NCBI GenBank assembly: GCA_015067995.1
Contig: SVLJ01000009.1
Location: 37,762 to 101,761 of the forward strand
Origin: Oscillospiraceae bacterium
GTDB taxonomy: Bacteria; Bacillota; Clostridia; Oscillospirales; Oscillospiraceae
Direction of reading: 5' to 3'
DNA: 64,000 nucleotides
Of this stretch, positions 7,336-17,247 are shown piece by piece; positions within the stretch are counted from its first letter, which is position 1, and each line of letters begins with the position of its first letter. The notes beneath the pieces were generated by a model. That model was not told where the DNA came from, made no database searches, and worked only from the letters and a program-made list of their open reading frames with translations. A program made the position numbers and the translations under genes.

Positions 7336-9936
7336 ATGGCAGAACTGACCCCCATGATGAAACAATATCTGGAGATCAAGAAGGATAATCCGGATTCCAT
7401 TTTGTTTTTCCGGCTGGGCGACTTCTATGAGATGTTCGCAGACGACGCCAAGCTGGCCTCCCGTGAGCTGGATCTGACCCTCACCACCCGTGACAAGGAC
7501 CCCAAGAAGGCTCCTGAGGAGAAGCTGCCCATGTGCGGCATCCCTTACCATGCCAGCGATTCCTACATTGCCCGGCTCATTGCCAAGGGCTACAAGGTGG
7601 CCATCTGCGAGCAGATGGAGGACCCTGCCACCACCAAGGGGCTGGTGAAGCGTGACGTCATCCGTGTGGTGACTCCCGGCACCGTCATCGATGCCGCCTG
7701 TCTGGAGGATAAGAACAGCAATTTCCTCTGCGGCGTGTATCTGGACAGCAAGAGCGCCGGTGTGGCCTTCTGCGATATCTCCACCGGCAAGACCCATGCC
7801 GCGGCTTTTACCGGCAAGGATCGGCTGGAGCATATTCAGAATGAGCTGGGACGTTTCGCGCCGGTGGAGGCCATCCTCAACGACGGTGCGTATTCCGAGT
7901 CCGGACTGCTGCAGCTGCTGCGGGAGAAGCTTTCCTGCCGCACGGAAAACGGCGGTGAGCGCCGCTTCCTGCTGGCCTCTGCCGAGCGCAGCATCCGCAA
8001 GCAGTTCGGCGATGAGGCATACGATTCCCTGCCTGCCGGGAATCCCGCCGCGGCCATGGCCATCGGCGGTCTGCTGGACTATCTCTACGAGACCCAGAAG
8101 ACCGATCTGAGCCATATCCGGGAGCTGGATTACTATGAGCAGGGCCGGTTCATGGAGCTGGATCTCACTGCCCGGCGGAATCTGGAGCTGACGGAGACCC
8201 TCCAGCGCCGGGAGAAGAAGGGCAGCCTCCTGTGGGTGCTGGACAAAACAAAAACTCCCATGGGCGGCCGCATGCTTCGCAGCTGGCTGGAACGTCCACT
8301 GCTGAGCGTCACTGCTATCGCCCGGCGAAACGGCGCGGTTGCCGCACTGGTGGACGATACCCGCATCCGGGAAGAGCTCATCGCCGCCATGACGGGACTG
8401 GGTGATATGGAGCGCCTCATCGGCCGCATTGTCTACGGCAGCGCAGGCGGACGGGATCTGACGTCGCTTCGTGCTGCCATCGAGCGGCTGCCCGCCATCC
8501 GTGCCCTGCTGAGCGGATTCGGCAGCGGCAGACTGGCGGAGTTGGCTTCAGAGCTGGATACATTGGAGGATATCGGTGGCAAGATCGCCGCCACCATCTG
8601 CGATGAGCCCCCCTTCTCCGTCCGTGAGGGCGGTATCCTCCGGGACGGCTGCAATGAGGAAGTGGATCAGCTGCGCCATATTCTCAAGGGCGGCAAGGGC
8701 ATCATCACCGAAATGGAGGCCAAGGAGAAGGAGCGCACCGGCATCCGCACCCTGAAGATCGGCTACAACAAGGTCTTCGGTTATTACATCGAAGTTTCCC
8801 GCTCCTTCGTGGATCAGGTGCCGGAAAGCTATATCCGCAAGCAGACCCTGACCAACGGTGAGCGTTACATCACACAGGAGCTGAAGGAACTGGAGCATAC
8901 CATCCTCACCGCATCGGAGCGTGTGGTGGCTCTGGAATACGAGATTTTCAACGCACTGCGTCTGGAGGTGGCGGAAGCTGCCGGACGTGTGCAGGCCGCG
9001 GCGGCTGCCGTGGCGGAGACGGACACACTGTGCTCTCTGGCGTCGGTGGCGGTGCGCAACCGCTTCTGCCGTCCCGATGTGGATGAGTCCGGTGTCATCG
9101 AGATCCGCGAGGGCCGTCATCCCGTGGTGGAGCAGGTGCTCAAGGATACGCTCTTTGTTCCCAATGATACCTTTATGGGTGAGAAGGAGCAGCGGGTGGC
9201 TATCATAACAGGTCCCAACATGGCCGGTAAATCCACCTATATGCGTCAGGTAGCGCTCATCGTGCTGATGGCGCAGATGGGCAGTTTTGTTCCCGCTGCC
9301 TATGCTCGTATCGGCGTGGTGGATCGCATCTTCACCCGCATCGGCGCGTCGGACGATCTGTCTGCAGGCCAGTCCACCTTTATGGTGGAAATGAGCGAGG
9401 TGTCGGAGATCCTGCATCATGCCACGAAGCAGAGCCTGCTGATTCTGGACGAGATCGGCCGGGGAACTTCCACCTTTGACGGTATGTCTATTGCCCGGGC
9501 GGTGGTGGAATACTGTGCCGACAAAAAGCTGGGAGCCAAGACTCTGTTCGCCACCCATTATCACGAGCTGACGGAGCTGGAGAATACCCTTCCCGGCACC
9601 GTGAATTACAGCATTGCTGTCAAGACCCGGGGCGAGGACATCATCTTCCTTCGCAAGATCATTCCCGGCGGCGCGGACCGCAGCTACGGTATTGAGGTGG
9701 CGAAGCTGGCTGGCCTGCCGGAAAAGGTGGTTCAGCGGGCAAAGGATGTGCTGGCAGAGCTGGAGGCCGAAAGCGGCGTCACCTATGTCCAGCCCCGCTG
9801 GGAGGATGCGCAGATATCTCTCGCCGCTGTCGGCGAGGGCGAGGTGCTGGACGCGCTGCGCCGCTGCCAGCCGGAGACTCTGACCCCTATTGAAGCAATG
9901 ACTTTGCTTTATGAATGGAAGCAAAAGCTGAAGTAA
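7336..9936 (+). CDS. mutS: DNA mismatch repair ATPase MutS
   Basis: 866 residues, normal for MutS. It recognises base mismatches and small loops and recruits MutL. The mismatch-wedge F-x-E motif is in FFRLGDFYEMFADD near residue 30. The ATPase domain has Walker A GPNMAGKSTYMRQ near residue 625, Walker B LLILDEIGRGTSTFDG, and the ATHYHEL switch. The ATG at 7336 follows AGAGAGG; a GTG three codons upstream overlaps that ribosome site and is rejected. It heads the run mutS-CPBP-mutL-miaA-hfq. Confidence 0.98.
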   Translation: MAELTPMMKQYLEIKKDNPDSILFFRLGDFYEMFADDAKLASRELDLTLTTRDKDPKKAPEEKLPMCGIPYHASDSYIARLIAKGYKVAICEQMEDPATTKGLVKRDVIRVVTPGTVIDAACLEDKNSNFLCGVYLDSKSAGVAFCDISTGKTHAAAFTGKDRLEHIQNELGRFAPVEAILNDGAYSESGLLQLLREKLSCRTENGGERRFLLASAERSIRKQFGDEAYDSLPAGNPAAAMAIGGLLDYLYETQKTDLSHIRELDYYEQGRFMELDLTARRNLELTETLQRREKKGSLLWVLDKTKTPMGGRMLRSWLERPLLSVTAIARRNGAVAALVDDTRIREELIAAMTGLGDMERLIGRIVYGSAGGRDLTSLRAAIERLPAIRALLSGFGSGRLAELASELDTLEDIGGKIAATICDEPPFSVREGGILRDGCNEEVDQLRHILKGGKGIITEMEAKEKERTGIRTLKIGYNKVFGYYIEVSRSFVDQVPESYIRKQTLTNGERYITQELKELEHTILTASERVVALEYEIFNALRLEVAEAAGRVQAAAAAVAETDTLCSLASVAVRNRFCRPDVDESGVIEIREGRHPVVEQVLKDTLFVPNDTFMGEKEQRVAIITGPNMAGKSTYMRQVALIVLMAQMGSFVPAAYARIGVVDRIFTRIGASDDLSAGQSTFMVEMSEVSEILHHATKQSLLILDEIGRGTSTFDGMSIARAVVEYCADKKLGAKTLFATHYHELTELENTLPGTVNYSIAVKTRGEDIIFLRKIIPGGADRSYGIEVAKLAGLPEKVVQRAKDVLAELEAESGVTYVQPRWEDAQISLAAVGEGEVLDALRRCQPETLTPIEAMTLLYEWKQKLK

Positions 9937-9945
9937 GGAGTGCTT

Positions 9946-10656
9946 ATGGCAAAAAAGACCGTATCGCCCTATATGACCTCCGGCGAAAAGCTTGCCGGCA
10001 CCATCTTCTTTGTGATCTATCTGGTGGTGCTGCCCTTTGCCATGACGCCGCTGTTTAACCTTCTGGAAAAGCTGCTGGAGGCGGATATCTCCGCCTCGCT
10101 GCGCAGCGCCCTGTGCTACTATTCCTGCTTCGCGGCTGCGGTGCTGATTTTCCGGCATTTTCTGGCCAATACCAGCCGCCGCTTTATGGACAATCTCAGC
10201 GTCTGCTGTCAGACCGTGGTGGTGGGTATTGTGGCCATGTACGGCCTCAATGAGCTGGTGTATCGGCTTACCCGCATCCTCATCGGAAACCAGACCAATC
10301 TCAATGATATGACGGTGTCTGCCCAGATTCAGGGTGCGCCCCGCACCACGCTGCTGATCGTCATTTTTCTGGCGCCCTTTGTGGAGGAAGTCCTGTTCCG
10401 CGGACTGGTGTTCGGCAACCTGAAGGATAAGAGCCGCACCGTGGCGTATCTTCTCTCCTGCGCATTGTTTGCCCTGCTCCATGTGTGGCAGTTTGCCGTG
10501 GAGCGGCAGGATATGACGTACTTTCTGATGATGGTGCAGTATCTGGTGCCGGGGCTTGTGCTGGCCTGGGCCTATGACCATTCCGGCTCTCTGTGGGCGT
10601 CCATCGGACTCCACGCCGCCGTCAATGCGCTGGCCACCTGGGCCGCATGGCGCTGA
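9946..10656 (+). CDS. CPBP family intramembrane glutamic endopeptidase
   Basis: 236-residue polytopic membrane protein of the CAAX-protease/bacteriocin-processing (Abi) family. The first catalytic motif EEVLFRG lies near residue 148, the second, FALLH, about 30 residues later, and a third region has IGLHAAVNAL near the C-terminus. Several hydrophobic segments surround them. It begins 9 bases after mutS with AAGGAG as ribosome site and ends shortly before mutL, so it is embedded in the repair operon. Its substrate is unknown; family members process prenylated or secreted peptides or give immunity to bacteriocins. Confidence 0.88.
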   Translation: MAKKTVSPYMTSGEKLAGTIFFVIYLVVLPFAMTPLFNLLEKLLEADISASLRSALCYYSCFAAAVLIFRHFLANTSRRFMDNLSVCCQTVVVGIVAMYGLNELVYRLTRILIGNQTNLNDMTVSAQIQGAPRTTLLIVIFLAPFVEEVLFRGLVFGNLKDKSRTVAYLLSCALFALLHVWQFAVERQDMTYFLMMVQYLVPGLVLAWAYDHSGSLWASIGLHAAVNALATWAAWR

Positions 10657-10694
10657 GTCCATTCCCGACTTACCCGAGAAACGAGGTGTATCCC

Positions 10695-12701
10695 ATGCCT
10701 GAGATCAAACAACTTTCCGCCCATGTGGCGGATCTCATCGCCGCCGGTGAGGTGGTGGAGCGTCCTGCCAGCGTAGTGAAGGAACTGGTGGAAAACGCGC
10801 TGGACGCCGGCGCCACTGCCGTTACGGTGGAGATCCGCAATGGCGGTATGAGTCTCATCCGCGTTACGGACAACGGCTGCGGCATTGCGCCGGAGCAGTT
10901 GCCCACGGCGTTTTTGCGCCATGCCACCTCCAAGCTGCGGACGGAGGAGGATCTGGCGGCTATCCGCACGCTGGGCTTCCGCGGTGAGGCTCTGGCGGCC
11001 ATTGCCGCGGTCAGTCGGGTGGAGATCGCCACCTGTCAGACCGGCAGGGGGGAGGGAGCATCCCTTTCTCTGGAGGGCGGTATTCCCGGCACAGTTTGCC
11101 CGGAGGGCGTGCCGCAGGGCACGACCATCCGTGTCAGGGATCTTTTTTACAATACGCCTGCCCGGTTGAAGTTTATGAAAAAGGACAGCGCTGAGACTGC
11201 GGCGGTGAATGGACTGCTGCAGCATCTGGCACTGTCCCGCCCAGATGTGTCCTTCCGTTTCATCAAGGACGGCACGGAGGCTCTCCACACGCCCGGTGAC
11301 GGAAAGCTGTCCTCCGCCGTGTACGCGGCACTGGGCCGGGAATTTGCCTCGTCTTTGCTGGAGATCTCCGGCAGCGGCGGTGAGATCAAGGTACATGGCT
11401 TTGTGACAAAGCCCCTGTTCGGCCGCGGCTCCCGCAGTATGCAGATCTTCTTCGTCAACGGCCGGTTCATCAAGTCTCAGCTGCTGACCGCCGCGCTGGA
11501 GGAGGGCTACCGCAATCAGATCATGAAGGGCCGGTTCCCCGGCTGCGTTTTGTTTGTGAGCCTGCCCCATACGGCGGTGGATGTGAATGTCCATCCCGCC
11601 AAGACGCAGGTGAAGTTCGCCCGGGAGAAGGATATTTTTGACGCGGTGTATCACACCGTCATGGACGCGCTGGACAACGACGGCAAGCCGATTCCCACGG
11701 CAAAGCCGGTCAGCCAGCAGTCCAATCCCCGGCAGGACTTTTTCAAAACCATGACCGCCGGTGAGTTCCGGCAGAAGACCGAACAAAAACCTGCTGCCGC
11801 ACCGGTTTCACGCCCTGCCTGGCATACGGAGCGGACAACGCCTGCCGTGCGGGTATCAGACGTGGAGAAGGCGGAGCAGATCTATCAGACCAGACAGACC
11901 AAGCCGACGCCAAGACCTGCGATTCCCAATCTCCGCCCTGTGACGGTGATTGCCGATGAAAAGGATGACGAGATCACTTCTGCACCTTCCGTAAAGCCTT
12001 TTGCACCTGCGGCACAGCCTGCCGCGCCTGCGGAGAAGCAGAGTGCGCCGCTGCAGGAAAAACCCATTGTCCCTGCTGTTACGGAGGAACGGCAGACCGC
12101 CATGGAGTTGCCTCAGGAGACGCTGCTGCCCAAACGGGAGCAGCCTTGGCGCATTGCCGGTGAGATTCTGCGTACATACATCATCTGCGAAGCAGAGGAT
12201 GGCGTCATCTGGTTGATTGACAAGCATGCCGCCCACGAGCGCATCCACTTTGACCGCCTCATGGCGGCGAAGGAGCCGGTTACCGCCCAGCGTTTGCTGC
12301 GTCCTGTGGCGGCGGAACTGGGAAAGGAAGACGCTGCGGTTCTGTTGGAGAATACGGAGCTGCTGGCAGAGCTGGGCTTTGCCTGTGAGGATTTCGGCGG
12401 CGACACGGTGCTGGTGCGGGAGGTTCCTGCGGATATGGACGCGGAGGATACCACCGCCACACTGGAGGAACTGGCTCAGAAGCTGCGCACCGGACGGGAT
12501 CCGGCGGAGCGCAGGGAGCACATGTTCCACACCATGGCCTGCAAGGCGGCCATCAAGGCCGGTATGGTCTCCGATCCTGCCGAGCTGCGGGTGCTGGCAG
12601 ATCGGGTGCAGTCCGGTGAGATCAAATATTGCCCCCATGGACGTCCCGTAGCGGTGAAGCTGACTCGCTATGAGCTGGAGAAGATGTTCAAGCGGGCATA
12701 A
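10695..12701 (+). CDS. mutL: DNA mismatch repair protein MutL
   Basis: 668 residues. N-terminal GHKL ATPase with LIAAGEVVERPASVVKELVE (motif I, catalytic Glu), DNGCGI (motif II) and ATSKL...GFRGEAL (motif III). Then a Pro/Ala-rich linker (about 350-470) and a C-terminal dimerisation/endonuclease domain with DKHAAHERIHFD, ACKAAIKAG and CPHGRP, as in MutL proteins that carry their own nicking activity. The ATG at 10695 after GAGGTG is chosen over an upstream in-frame ATG that would overlap the preceding gene. Confidence 0.97.
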   Translation: MPEIKQLSAHVADLIAAGEVVERPASVVKELVENALDAGATAVTVEIRNGGMSLIRVTDNGCGIAPEQLPTAFLRHATSKLRTEEDLAAIRTLGFRGEALAAIAAVSRVEIATCQTGRGEGASLSLEGGIPGTVCPEGVPQGTTIRVRDLFYNTPARLKFMKKDSAETAAVNGLLQHLALSRPDVSFRFIKDGTEALHTPGDGKLSSAVYAALGREFASSLLEISGSGGEIKVHGFVTKPLFGRGSRSMQIFFVNGRFIKSQLLTAALEEGYRNQIMKGRFPGCVLFVSLPHTAVDVNVHPAKTQVKFAREKDIFDAVYHTVMDALDNDGKPIPTAKPVSQQSNPRQDFFKTMTAGEFRQKTEQKPAAAPVSRPAWHTERTTPAVRVSDVEKAEQIYQTRQTKPTPRPAIPNLRPVTVIADEKDDEITSAPSVKPFAPAAQPAAPAEKQSAPLQEKPIVPAVTEERQTAMELPQETLLPKREQPWRIAGEILRTYIICEAEDGVIWLIDKHAAHERIHFDRLMAAKEPVTAQRLLRPVAAELGKEDAAVLLENTELLAELGFACEDFGGDTVLVREVPADMDAEDTTATLEELAQKLRTGRDPAERREHMFHTMACKAAIKAGMVSDPAELRVLADRVQSGEIKYCPHGRPVAVKLTRYELEKMFKRA

Positions 12702-12730
12702 TTTCCATTGAGAGAAAGGAGGAAACGGAT

Positions 12731-13675
12731 ATGGCCCCGAAAGTTTTGTGCGTGGTGGGTCCCACCGCGTCAGGCAAAACAAAAATGGGCGTACTGCTGG
12801 CAAAGCAGTACGGCGGCGAGGTGGTGTCCGTGGACTCCATGCAGATTTACCGTGGTATGGCAGTAGGCACTGCCGCACCCACACCGGAGGAGCAGGAGGG
12901 AATTCCCCATCACATGGTGGCGGTGGCCGATCCTGCCGAGCAGTGGAGCGTGGCGAAATATGCGGAAGAAGCCACGGCAGTCATTGATGATATCTTGTCG
13001 CGGGGCAGGCTGCCGGTTCTGGTGGGCGGTACCGGCTTGTGGCTGGACGCTGTGATCCGCGGCCACGGCTTTGCCGGGGGACACGCCGGCGGCGAGATGC
13101 GTGAGCAGCTGCAGAAGGAATTTGAGACAGGCGGCATTGAGCCGCTGCTGGAGGAACTGCGGCGTGTCGATCCCGAAGCTGCGGAACGGCTGCATCCGGC
13201 GGATACCAAGCGCATTCTCCGGGCGTTGGAGGTCTGGCGGGAAACGGGAAAGACCATTACTGCCCATAACGCCGAGACGCAGACCATCCCGCCCCGGTAT
13301 GACGCGCTGTATATAGGCCTCCGGTTTGCCGACAGACAGGACATGTGGTCTCTCATTGACCGCCGGGTGGATGCCATGGTAGATGACGGACTGCTGGAAG
13401 AAGTACAGAACCTTCTGGGCAGCGGTCTGCCCCGGAATGCCACGGCGCTGCAGGCCATCGGCTACAAGGAGTTCCTTGGCGTGCTGGAGGGAGAACGTAC
13501 CATCGCCGATGCGCTGGCAGAGGTGAAGCTTCGTTCCCGGCAGTATGCCAAGCGCCAGCTTACCTGGCTGCGGCGAAACAAAGAAATTTTTTGGGTGGAA
13601 TGGGAGAAAGATCGCGACTTTGCAAAAGCGCTCCGCATTTCGACAGAATATCTGTCTGCTCATGGCTTAAGATAG
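12731..13675 (+). CDS. miaA: tRNA dimethylallyltransferase MiaA
   Basis: 314 residues. Transfers the dimethylallyl group to A37 of tRNAs, the step before MiaB. P-loop [17 protein letters not shown] at the N-terminus, then [12 protein letters not shown] (catalytic Asp/Ser region), [16 protein letters not shown] and the tRNA-binding [11 protein letters not shown]. Preceded by AGGAGG; lies 29 bases after mutL and upstream of hfq. Confidence 0.97.
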   Translation: MAPKVLCVVGPTASGKTKMGVLLAKQYGGEVVSVDSMQIYRGMAVGTAAPTPEEQEGIPHHMVAVADPAEQWSVAKYAEEATAVIDDILSRGRLPVLVGGTGLWLDAVIRGHGFAGGHAGGEMREQLQKEFETGGIEPLLEELRRVDPEAAERLHPADTKRILRALEVWRETGKTITAHNAETQTIPPRYDALYIGLRFADRQDMWSLIDRRVDAMVDDGLLEEVQNLLGSGLPRNATALQAIGYKEFLGVLEGERTIADALAEVKLRSRQYAKRQLTWLRRNKEIFWVEWEKDRDFAKALRISTEYLSAHGLR

Positions 13676-13736
13676 CTTCGGCGGGCAGAAAAAACAGGAT
13701 TGCTGTCCGCGAAAACAGAAAAAGGAGCGGACAAGC

Positions 13737-13985
13737 ATGCAAAACAAGGCAAATCTGCAGGAGATTTTTCTCCTCAAAGCAAGAAGGGACAGAGTTCCCG
13801 TAACACTGTTCCTGATGAACGGCTTTCAGCTTCGGGGCATCATCACCGGTTATGACGCATTTGTGGTGGTTCTGGACACCGAGGGAAAGCAGCAGGTCAT
13901 TTACAAGCACGCCATCTCCACGGTAGTCCCCATACGGCCTGTGGATCTGAATGATGACCGGGGAGGCGGTGCGGCACTGAAGTAA
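13737..13985 (+). CDS. hfq: RNA chaperone Hfq
   Basis: 82 residues with the Sm fold: [20 protein letters not shown] (Sm1; Q8-like proximal-face residue present) and the YKHAIS Sm2 signature. Binds small RNAs and mRNAs as a hexamer. It follows miaA, the widespread miaA-hfq arrangement. The ribosome site (GGAGCGG) is modest. Confidence 0.96.
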   Translation: MQNKANLQEIFLLKARRDRVPVTLFLMNGFQLRGIITGYDAFVVVLDTEGKQQVIYKHAISTVVPIRPVDLNDDRGGGAALK

Positions 13986-13994
13986 GGAGTGTCC

Positions 13995-15215
13995 ATGAAG
14001 AACACCTCGATAGGATTCAAAATCACAACTGCCATCCTGTGTCTTGTGACAGTGGGCTATTTCTGTCTGCAGGGCTATCGGTATTTTACCGACCCGCTGA
14101 CCACATCGCCTGCCTATACATATCAGGTGGAGCAGAGCGTCACCGTCACCGGCTGGGTGGTACGGGAGGAGCAGGTGCTGCAGGCACCGGCCACCGGTAT
14201 TTTACAGCTGTCCCGTTCCGAAGGAGAGCGTGTCTCCAAAGGTGGACAGGTGGCCATGATCTACGACAATCAGGCTGCGCTGGATCGTCAGGAGGAGATC
14301 GAGGATCTGGCAGACCGCATTGCGCAGCTGAAATATGCAAAGGAATCCGCCATGAACAGCGAAGCGGTGCTGCGGCTGGACAATCAGATCATCACCGGCA
14401 TTCTGGAGCTGCGAAGCGCCGTAACGGCTCAGCGGCTGGATACGGCGGATGCCAGCCTGTCCGAACTGCGGACCTTTGTTCTGAAGCGTGATTACTCCTA
14501 TTCCGGCGGCGAGGATCTGGATGCGCAGCTCAAGCAGCTGGAGTCCCGGCTGAAGACGCTGCAGGGGCAGTCTATCGTTACCCGCAAGCAGGTGAAAGCG
14601 CCGGTGGGTGGCCTGTATTCTGCTGTGGCAGACGGATATGAAACTGTGCTGACACCCCAGACGGCAGAGGCAATGCTTCCGGCGGATCTGGAACGGCTCA
14701 GCAAGGATCCTGCGGTGTCCTCCCGTGTGGGCAAGCTGATCACCGGTGACACCTGGTACTATCTCTTCTCTGCATCGGCGGAGTCTCTGGGCAAAATGGC
14801 GCAGGGACAGAGGGTTTCTCTCCGTTTTGCGTCCTCCAGCGCAGAGGATCTGGAGATGTGGGTGAAGTCCATCCGCATTGACGAGAATGGACAGGCGGCG
14901 GTGCTGCTGAGCAGTAAGGAAAAGCAGTCCCAGATCACTCTGCTTCGCCAGCAGAGCGCGGATATTATCTGGAATACCATCGAGGGGATCCGTGTTCCAG
15001 CTGCCGCTATCCGGGTGGACAGCGAGGGACGCACGGGAATCTACTGTATTGTGGGAATGAATGCCCGGTTCAAGCCGGTGGAGGTCATGTATACCAGCGA
15101 TGACGGCTATACGCTGGTTCGCGGCCTGTCAGACAGTGAAAAAACCAGGCTGCGCCCCGGTGACAGTGTCATTGTGACGGCGTATGGCCTGTATGACGGC
15201 AAAGTGATCGGCTGA
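13995..15215 (+). CDS. HlyD-family membrane-fusion-like protein
   Basis: 406 residues: a single N-terminal membrane anchor (residues 8-26) followed by a biotinyl-lipoyl-like hairpin domain (VLQAPATGILQLSRSEGERV, VKAPVGGLYSAVADGYE) split by a helical coiled-coil region (EIEDLADRIAQLKYAKES), the plan of HlyD/periplasmic adaptor proteins. No inner-membrane pump gene is adjacent. It sits between hfq and the division genes yggS-sepF-divIVA, with GGAG before the ATG at 13995. A role in envelope assembly at the division site is only a guess from position. Confidence 0.75.
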   Translation: MKNTSIGFKITTAILCLVTVGYFCLQGYRYFTDPLTTSPAYTYQVEQSVTVTGWVVREEQVLQAPATGILQLSRSEGERVSKGGQVAMIYDNQAALDRQEEIEDLADRIAQLKYAKESAMNSEAVLRLDNQIITGILELRSAVTAQRLDTADASLSELRTFVLKRDYSYSGGEDLDAQLKQLESRLKTLQGQSIVTRKQVKAPVGGLYSAVADGYETVLTPQTAEAMLPADLERLSKDPAVSSRVGKLITGDTWYYLFSASAESLGKMAQGQRVSLRFASSSAEDLEMWVKSIRIDENGQAAVLLSSKEKQSQITLLRQQSADIIWNTIEGIRVPAAAIRVDSEGRTGIYCIVGMNARFKPVEVMYTSDDGYTLVRGLSDSEKTRLRPGDSVIVTAYGLYDGKVIG

Positions 15216-15242
15216 TGCCGGGAAAGGACAGAGAAAAGAAAG

Positions 15243-15935
15243 ATGTCTATCACGGAAAACATCCGCCGGGTGCGGGCTGAAATCGCGGAGGCTGCTGCAG
15301 CGGCAGGCCGCCGTCCGGAGGAAATCACGCTGGTAGGCGCCAGCAAAATGAACGATACGGCTGCTTGCCGGGAGGCGGTGGCTGGCGGCATTGATGCATT
15401 GGGTGAAAACCGGGTGCAGGAACTGCTGAAAAAGTATGCCGAGGATGCTTATATCGGCGCACCGCTGCACTTCATCGGACATCTCCAACGTAATAAGGTG
15501 CGCCAGATCGTAGGCAAGGTGGATCTCATCCAGTCTGTCGGTTCGCTGGAATTGCTGGCGGAGATCCAGCGCTGCGCAGAGAAGCTGGATCTGGTGCAGA
15601 ATGTGCTGCTGGAGGTGAACATCGGCGGCGAGGAAAGCAAAAGCGGCTTTGCGCCGGAGGCGGTGTATGCTGCGGCCCAGCAGGCGCTGGAACTGCCCAA
15701 TATCCGTGCCCTGGGACTGATGACGATCCCACCGGTTGAGGTGAACCCTGGAGACAGCACACAATATTTTGAAAAAGTCCGGGCTCTGTATGTTGACATG
15801 AACTCGAATTTGTTCCATAATAAATTAGAATGCCTGTCCATGGGCATGAGTGGAGACTTTGCGCAGGCCATTCGTGCCGGTGCCACTATGGTGCGTGTAG
15901 GCACCGCCATTTTCGGCACCCGCGATTATACCTGA
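15243..15935 (+). CDS. yggS: YggS family pyridoxal phosphate homeostasis protein
   Basis: 230 residues, alanine-racemase N-terminal fold, a PLP-binding protein without known enzymatic activity. PLP-lysine region LVGASKM near residue 35; GENRVQELLKKY; HFIGHLQRNK; LSMGMSGDFAQAI; and the C-terminal GATMVRVGTAIFG all match the family. Start at 15243 after AAAGA. Sits upstream of sepF, a common neighbour in Gram-positive bacteria. Confidence 0.95.
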   Translation: MSITENIRRVRAEIAEAAAAAGRRPEEITLVGASKMNDTAACREAVAGGIDALGENRVQELLKKYAEDAYIGAPLHFIGHLQRNKVRQIVGKVDLIQSVGSLELLAEIQRCAEKLDLVQNVLLEVNIGGEESKSGFAPEAVYAAAQQALELPNIRALGLMTIPPVEVNPGDSTQYFEKVRALYVDMNSNLFHNKLECLSMGMSGDFAQAIRAGATMVRVGTAIFGTRDYT

Positions 15936-15982
15936 TGGACATGATGTGAATAATGGGCAGACTGCCCGGTGGGAGGCTTGGT

Positions 15983-16423
15983 ATGAGCTTTTTGGACGAA
16001 CTGAAAAAATGGACGCATCCTTATGACGACGAGGACGATGATTTCGAAGAAGAATTCGAAGAAGTGCCCCGCAAGGAGACTGCTTTTGAGGAGCGCCGCA
16101 GCAGAGTGGAGAGCCGCAACAACAAGGTCGTCAACATCCACGCAACCACGCAGCTGAAGGTGGTGCTGGTGAAGCCGGAACGTTTTGAAAACGCTTCTGA
16201 GATCGCCGATCATCTGAAAGACAAGCGCACGGTGGTCATCAATCTGGAATCCACCAACAAGGATATTGCCCGCAGACTGATTGACTTCCTTTCCGGTGTT
16301 GCTTATGCCGGCGAAGGCAAGATCAAGAAGGTGGCGGCCAATACCTATATCATCACGCCATATCATGTGGACATTGAGGGCGATCTTATCGACGAACTGG
16401 AAAACAACGGTCTGTATTTTTGA
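15983..16423 (+). CDS. sepF: Cell division protein SepF
   Basis: 146 residues. Membrane-binding N-terminus MSFLDELKKW, acidic linker (residues 15-35, DDEDDDFEEEFEE), and the SepF dimerisation/FtsZ-binding domain with KPERFENASEIADHLKDKR and RRLIDFLSGVAYAGEGKIKKV. It tethers FtsZ filaments to the membrane. Start chosen at 15983 because GGGAGG precedes it; the ATG ten codons earlier would add an unusual leader. Confidence 0.95.
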   Translation: MSFLDELKKWTHPYDDEDDDFEEEFEEVPRKETAFEERRSRVESRNNKVVNIHATTQLKVVLVKPERFENASEIADHLKDKRTVVINLESTNKDIARRLIDFLSGVAYAGEGKIKKVAANTYIITPYHVDIEGDLIDELENNGLYF

Positions 16424-16451
16424 TCAATAAAGAGAGCAGGGGGATTTGAGT

Positions 16452-17186
16452 ATGCTGACACCGCAGGAAGTCTCCAGTCACGCCTTTCCGAAGGCGGTCA
16501 TGGGCGGCTACAATATGAGTTCTGTGGATGAGTTTCTGGACGAACTCACCGATGATTACAGCGCATTGTACAAGGAAAATGCAGCACTGAAAGCCAAGCT
16601 GAAGGTGCTGGTAGAAAAGGTGGAGGACTATCGTGCCACGGAAGACTCTATGCGCGCCACGCTGCTGACTGCCCAGAAGATGGCGGACAGCATCGTCCGT
16701 GAAGCGGAAACCAAGCGTGATATGATTCTGGCCCGTGCCGATCTGGATGTGCAGGACCGGATCACCGAACTGAAGGCCGTTATGGAGGCCAACGAGAAGC
16801 GCATGCAAATCGGACAGCAGGAGCTGGCCGGATTCATTGCTGCTGTGCGTGACGTCTGCCAGCGTGAGATGGATGCACTGGAGCGCCTGCCGGAGCTGCC
16901 GGTGGACATCAAGCGGGTGGAGCCCGTTACCGTCACCCTGCCCGAGGATGCGGTGGAGAAGGAAGCCGCTGTGCTGGCAGAACTGGCAGAACTGACGGAG
17001 ACAGCAGAAAACGTTGCTGAGCATGAGGACGTCAAGCTGGATCTGGGGGAAGAGAAGGAAGAGACCGAGGAGGATACCAAGGTGTATCCCGAGGGCAATC
17101 CCTTTGTGCCGGAAGGTGATCCCCGCAGTACCCGCCGGATCGATCTCACCGAACTGAAGTTCGGCCGCAACTACGGAAAAGACTGA
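16452..17186 (+). CDS. DivIVA domain-containing protein
   Basis: 244 residues. The N-terminal DivIVA motif (VSSHAFPKAVMGGYNMSSVD, then EFLDELTDDY) is followed by coiled coil to about residue 145 and an acidic C-terminal tail. DivIVA proteins bind curved membrane and organise septum or pole growth. The ATG at 16452 has AGGGGG eight bases upstream; a TTG two codons earlier is less likely. Last gene of the yggS-sepF group, with a terminator right after. Confidence 0.9.
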   Translation: MLTPQEVSSHAFPKAVMGGYNMSSVDEFLDELTDDYSALYKENAALKAKLKVLVEKVEDYRATEDSMRATLLTAQKMADSIVREAETKRDMILARADLDVQDRITELKAVMEANEKRMQIGQQELAGFIAAVRDVCQREMDALERLPELPVDIKRVEPVTVTLPEDAVEKEAAVLAELAELTETAENVAEHEDVKLDLGEEKEETEEDTKVYPEGNPFVPEGDPRSTRRIDLTELKFGRNYGKD

Positions 17187-17192
17187 ACTGTG

Positions 17193-17222
17193 GGAGGCGG
17201 TGGAAGCACCGCCTCCTTTTTC
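17193..17222 (+). terminator. Terminator after the DivIVA gene
   Basis: GGAGGCGGTG (17193-17202) pairs perfectly with 17207-17216 around GAAG, followed by six T. Confidence 0.9.
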
Positions 17223-17247
17223 AAACGAAACAAGGATAGGAGACAAT

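Noticed and set aside
6924..7400. Short frames on both strands between the XRE gene and mutS
   Set aside because: No ribosome sites, overlapping real genes, and a composition dominated by hairpins; noted as an intergenic stretch instead.
8548..10662. 704-codon minus-strand frame opposite mutS
   Set aside because: Antisense to conserved MutS/CPBP domains, with no recognisable family content.
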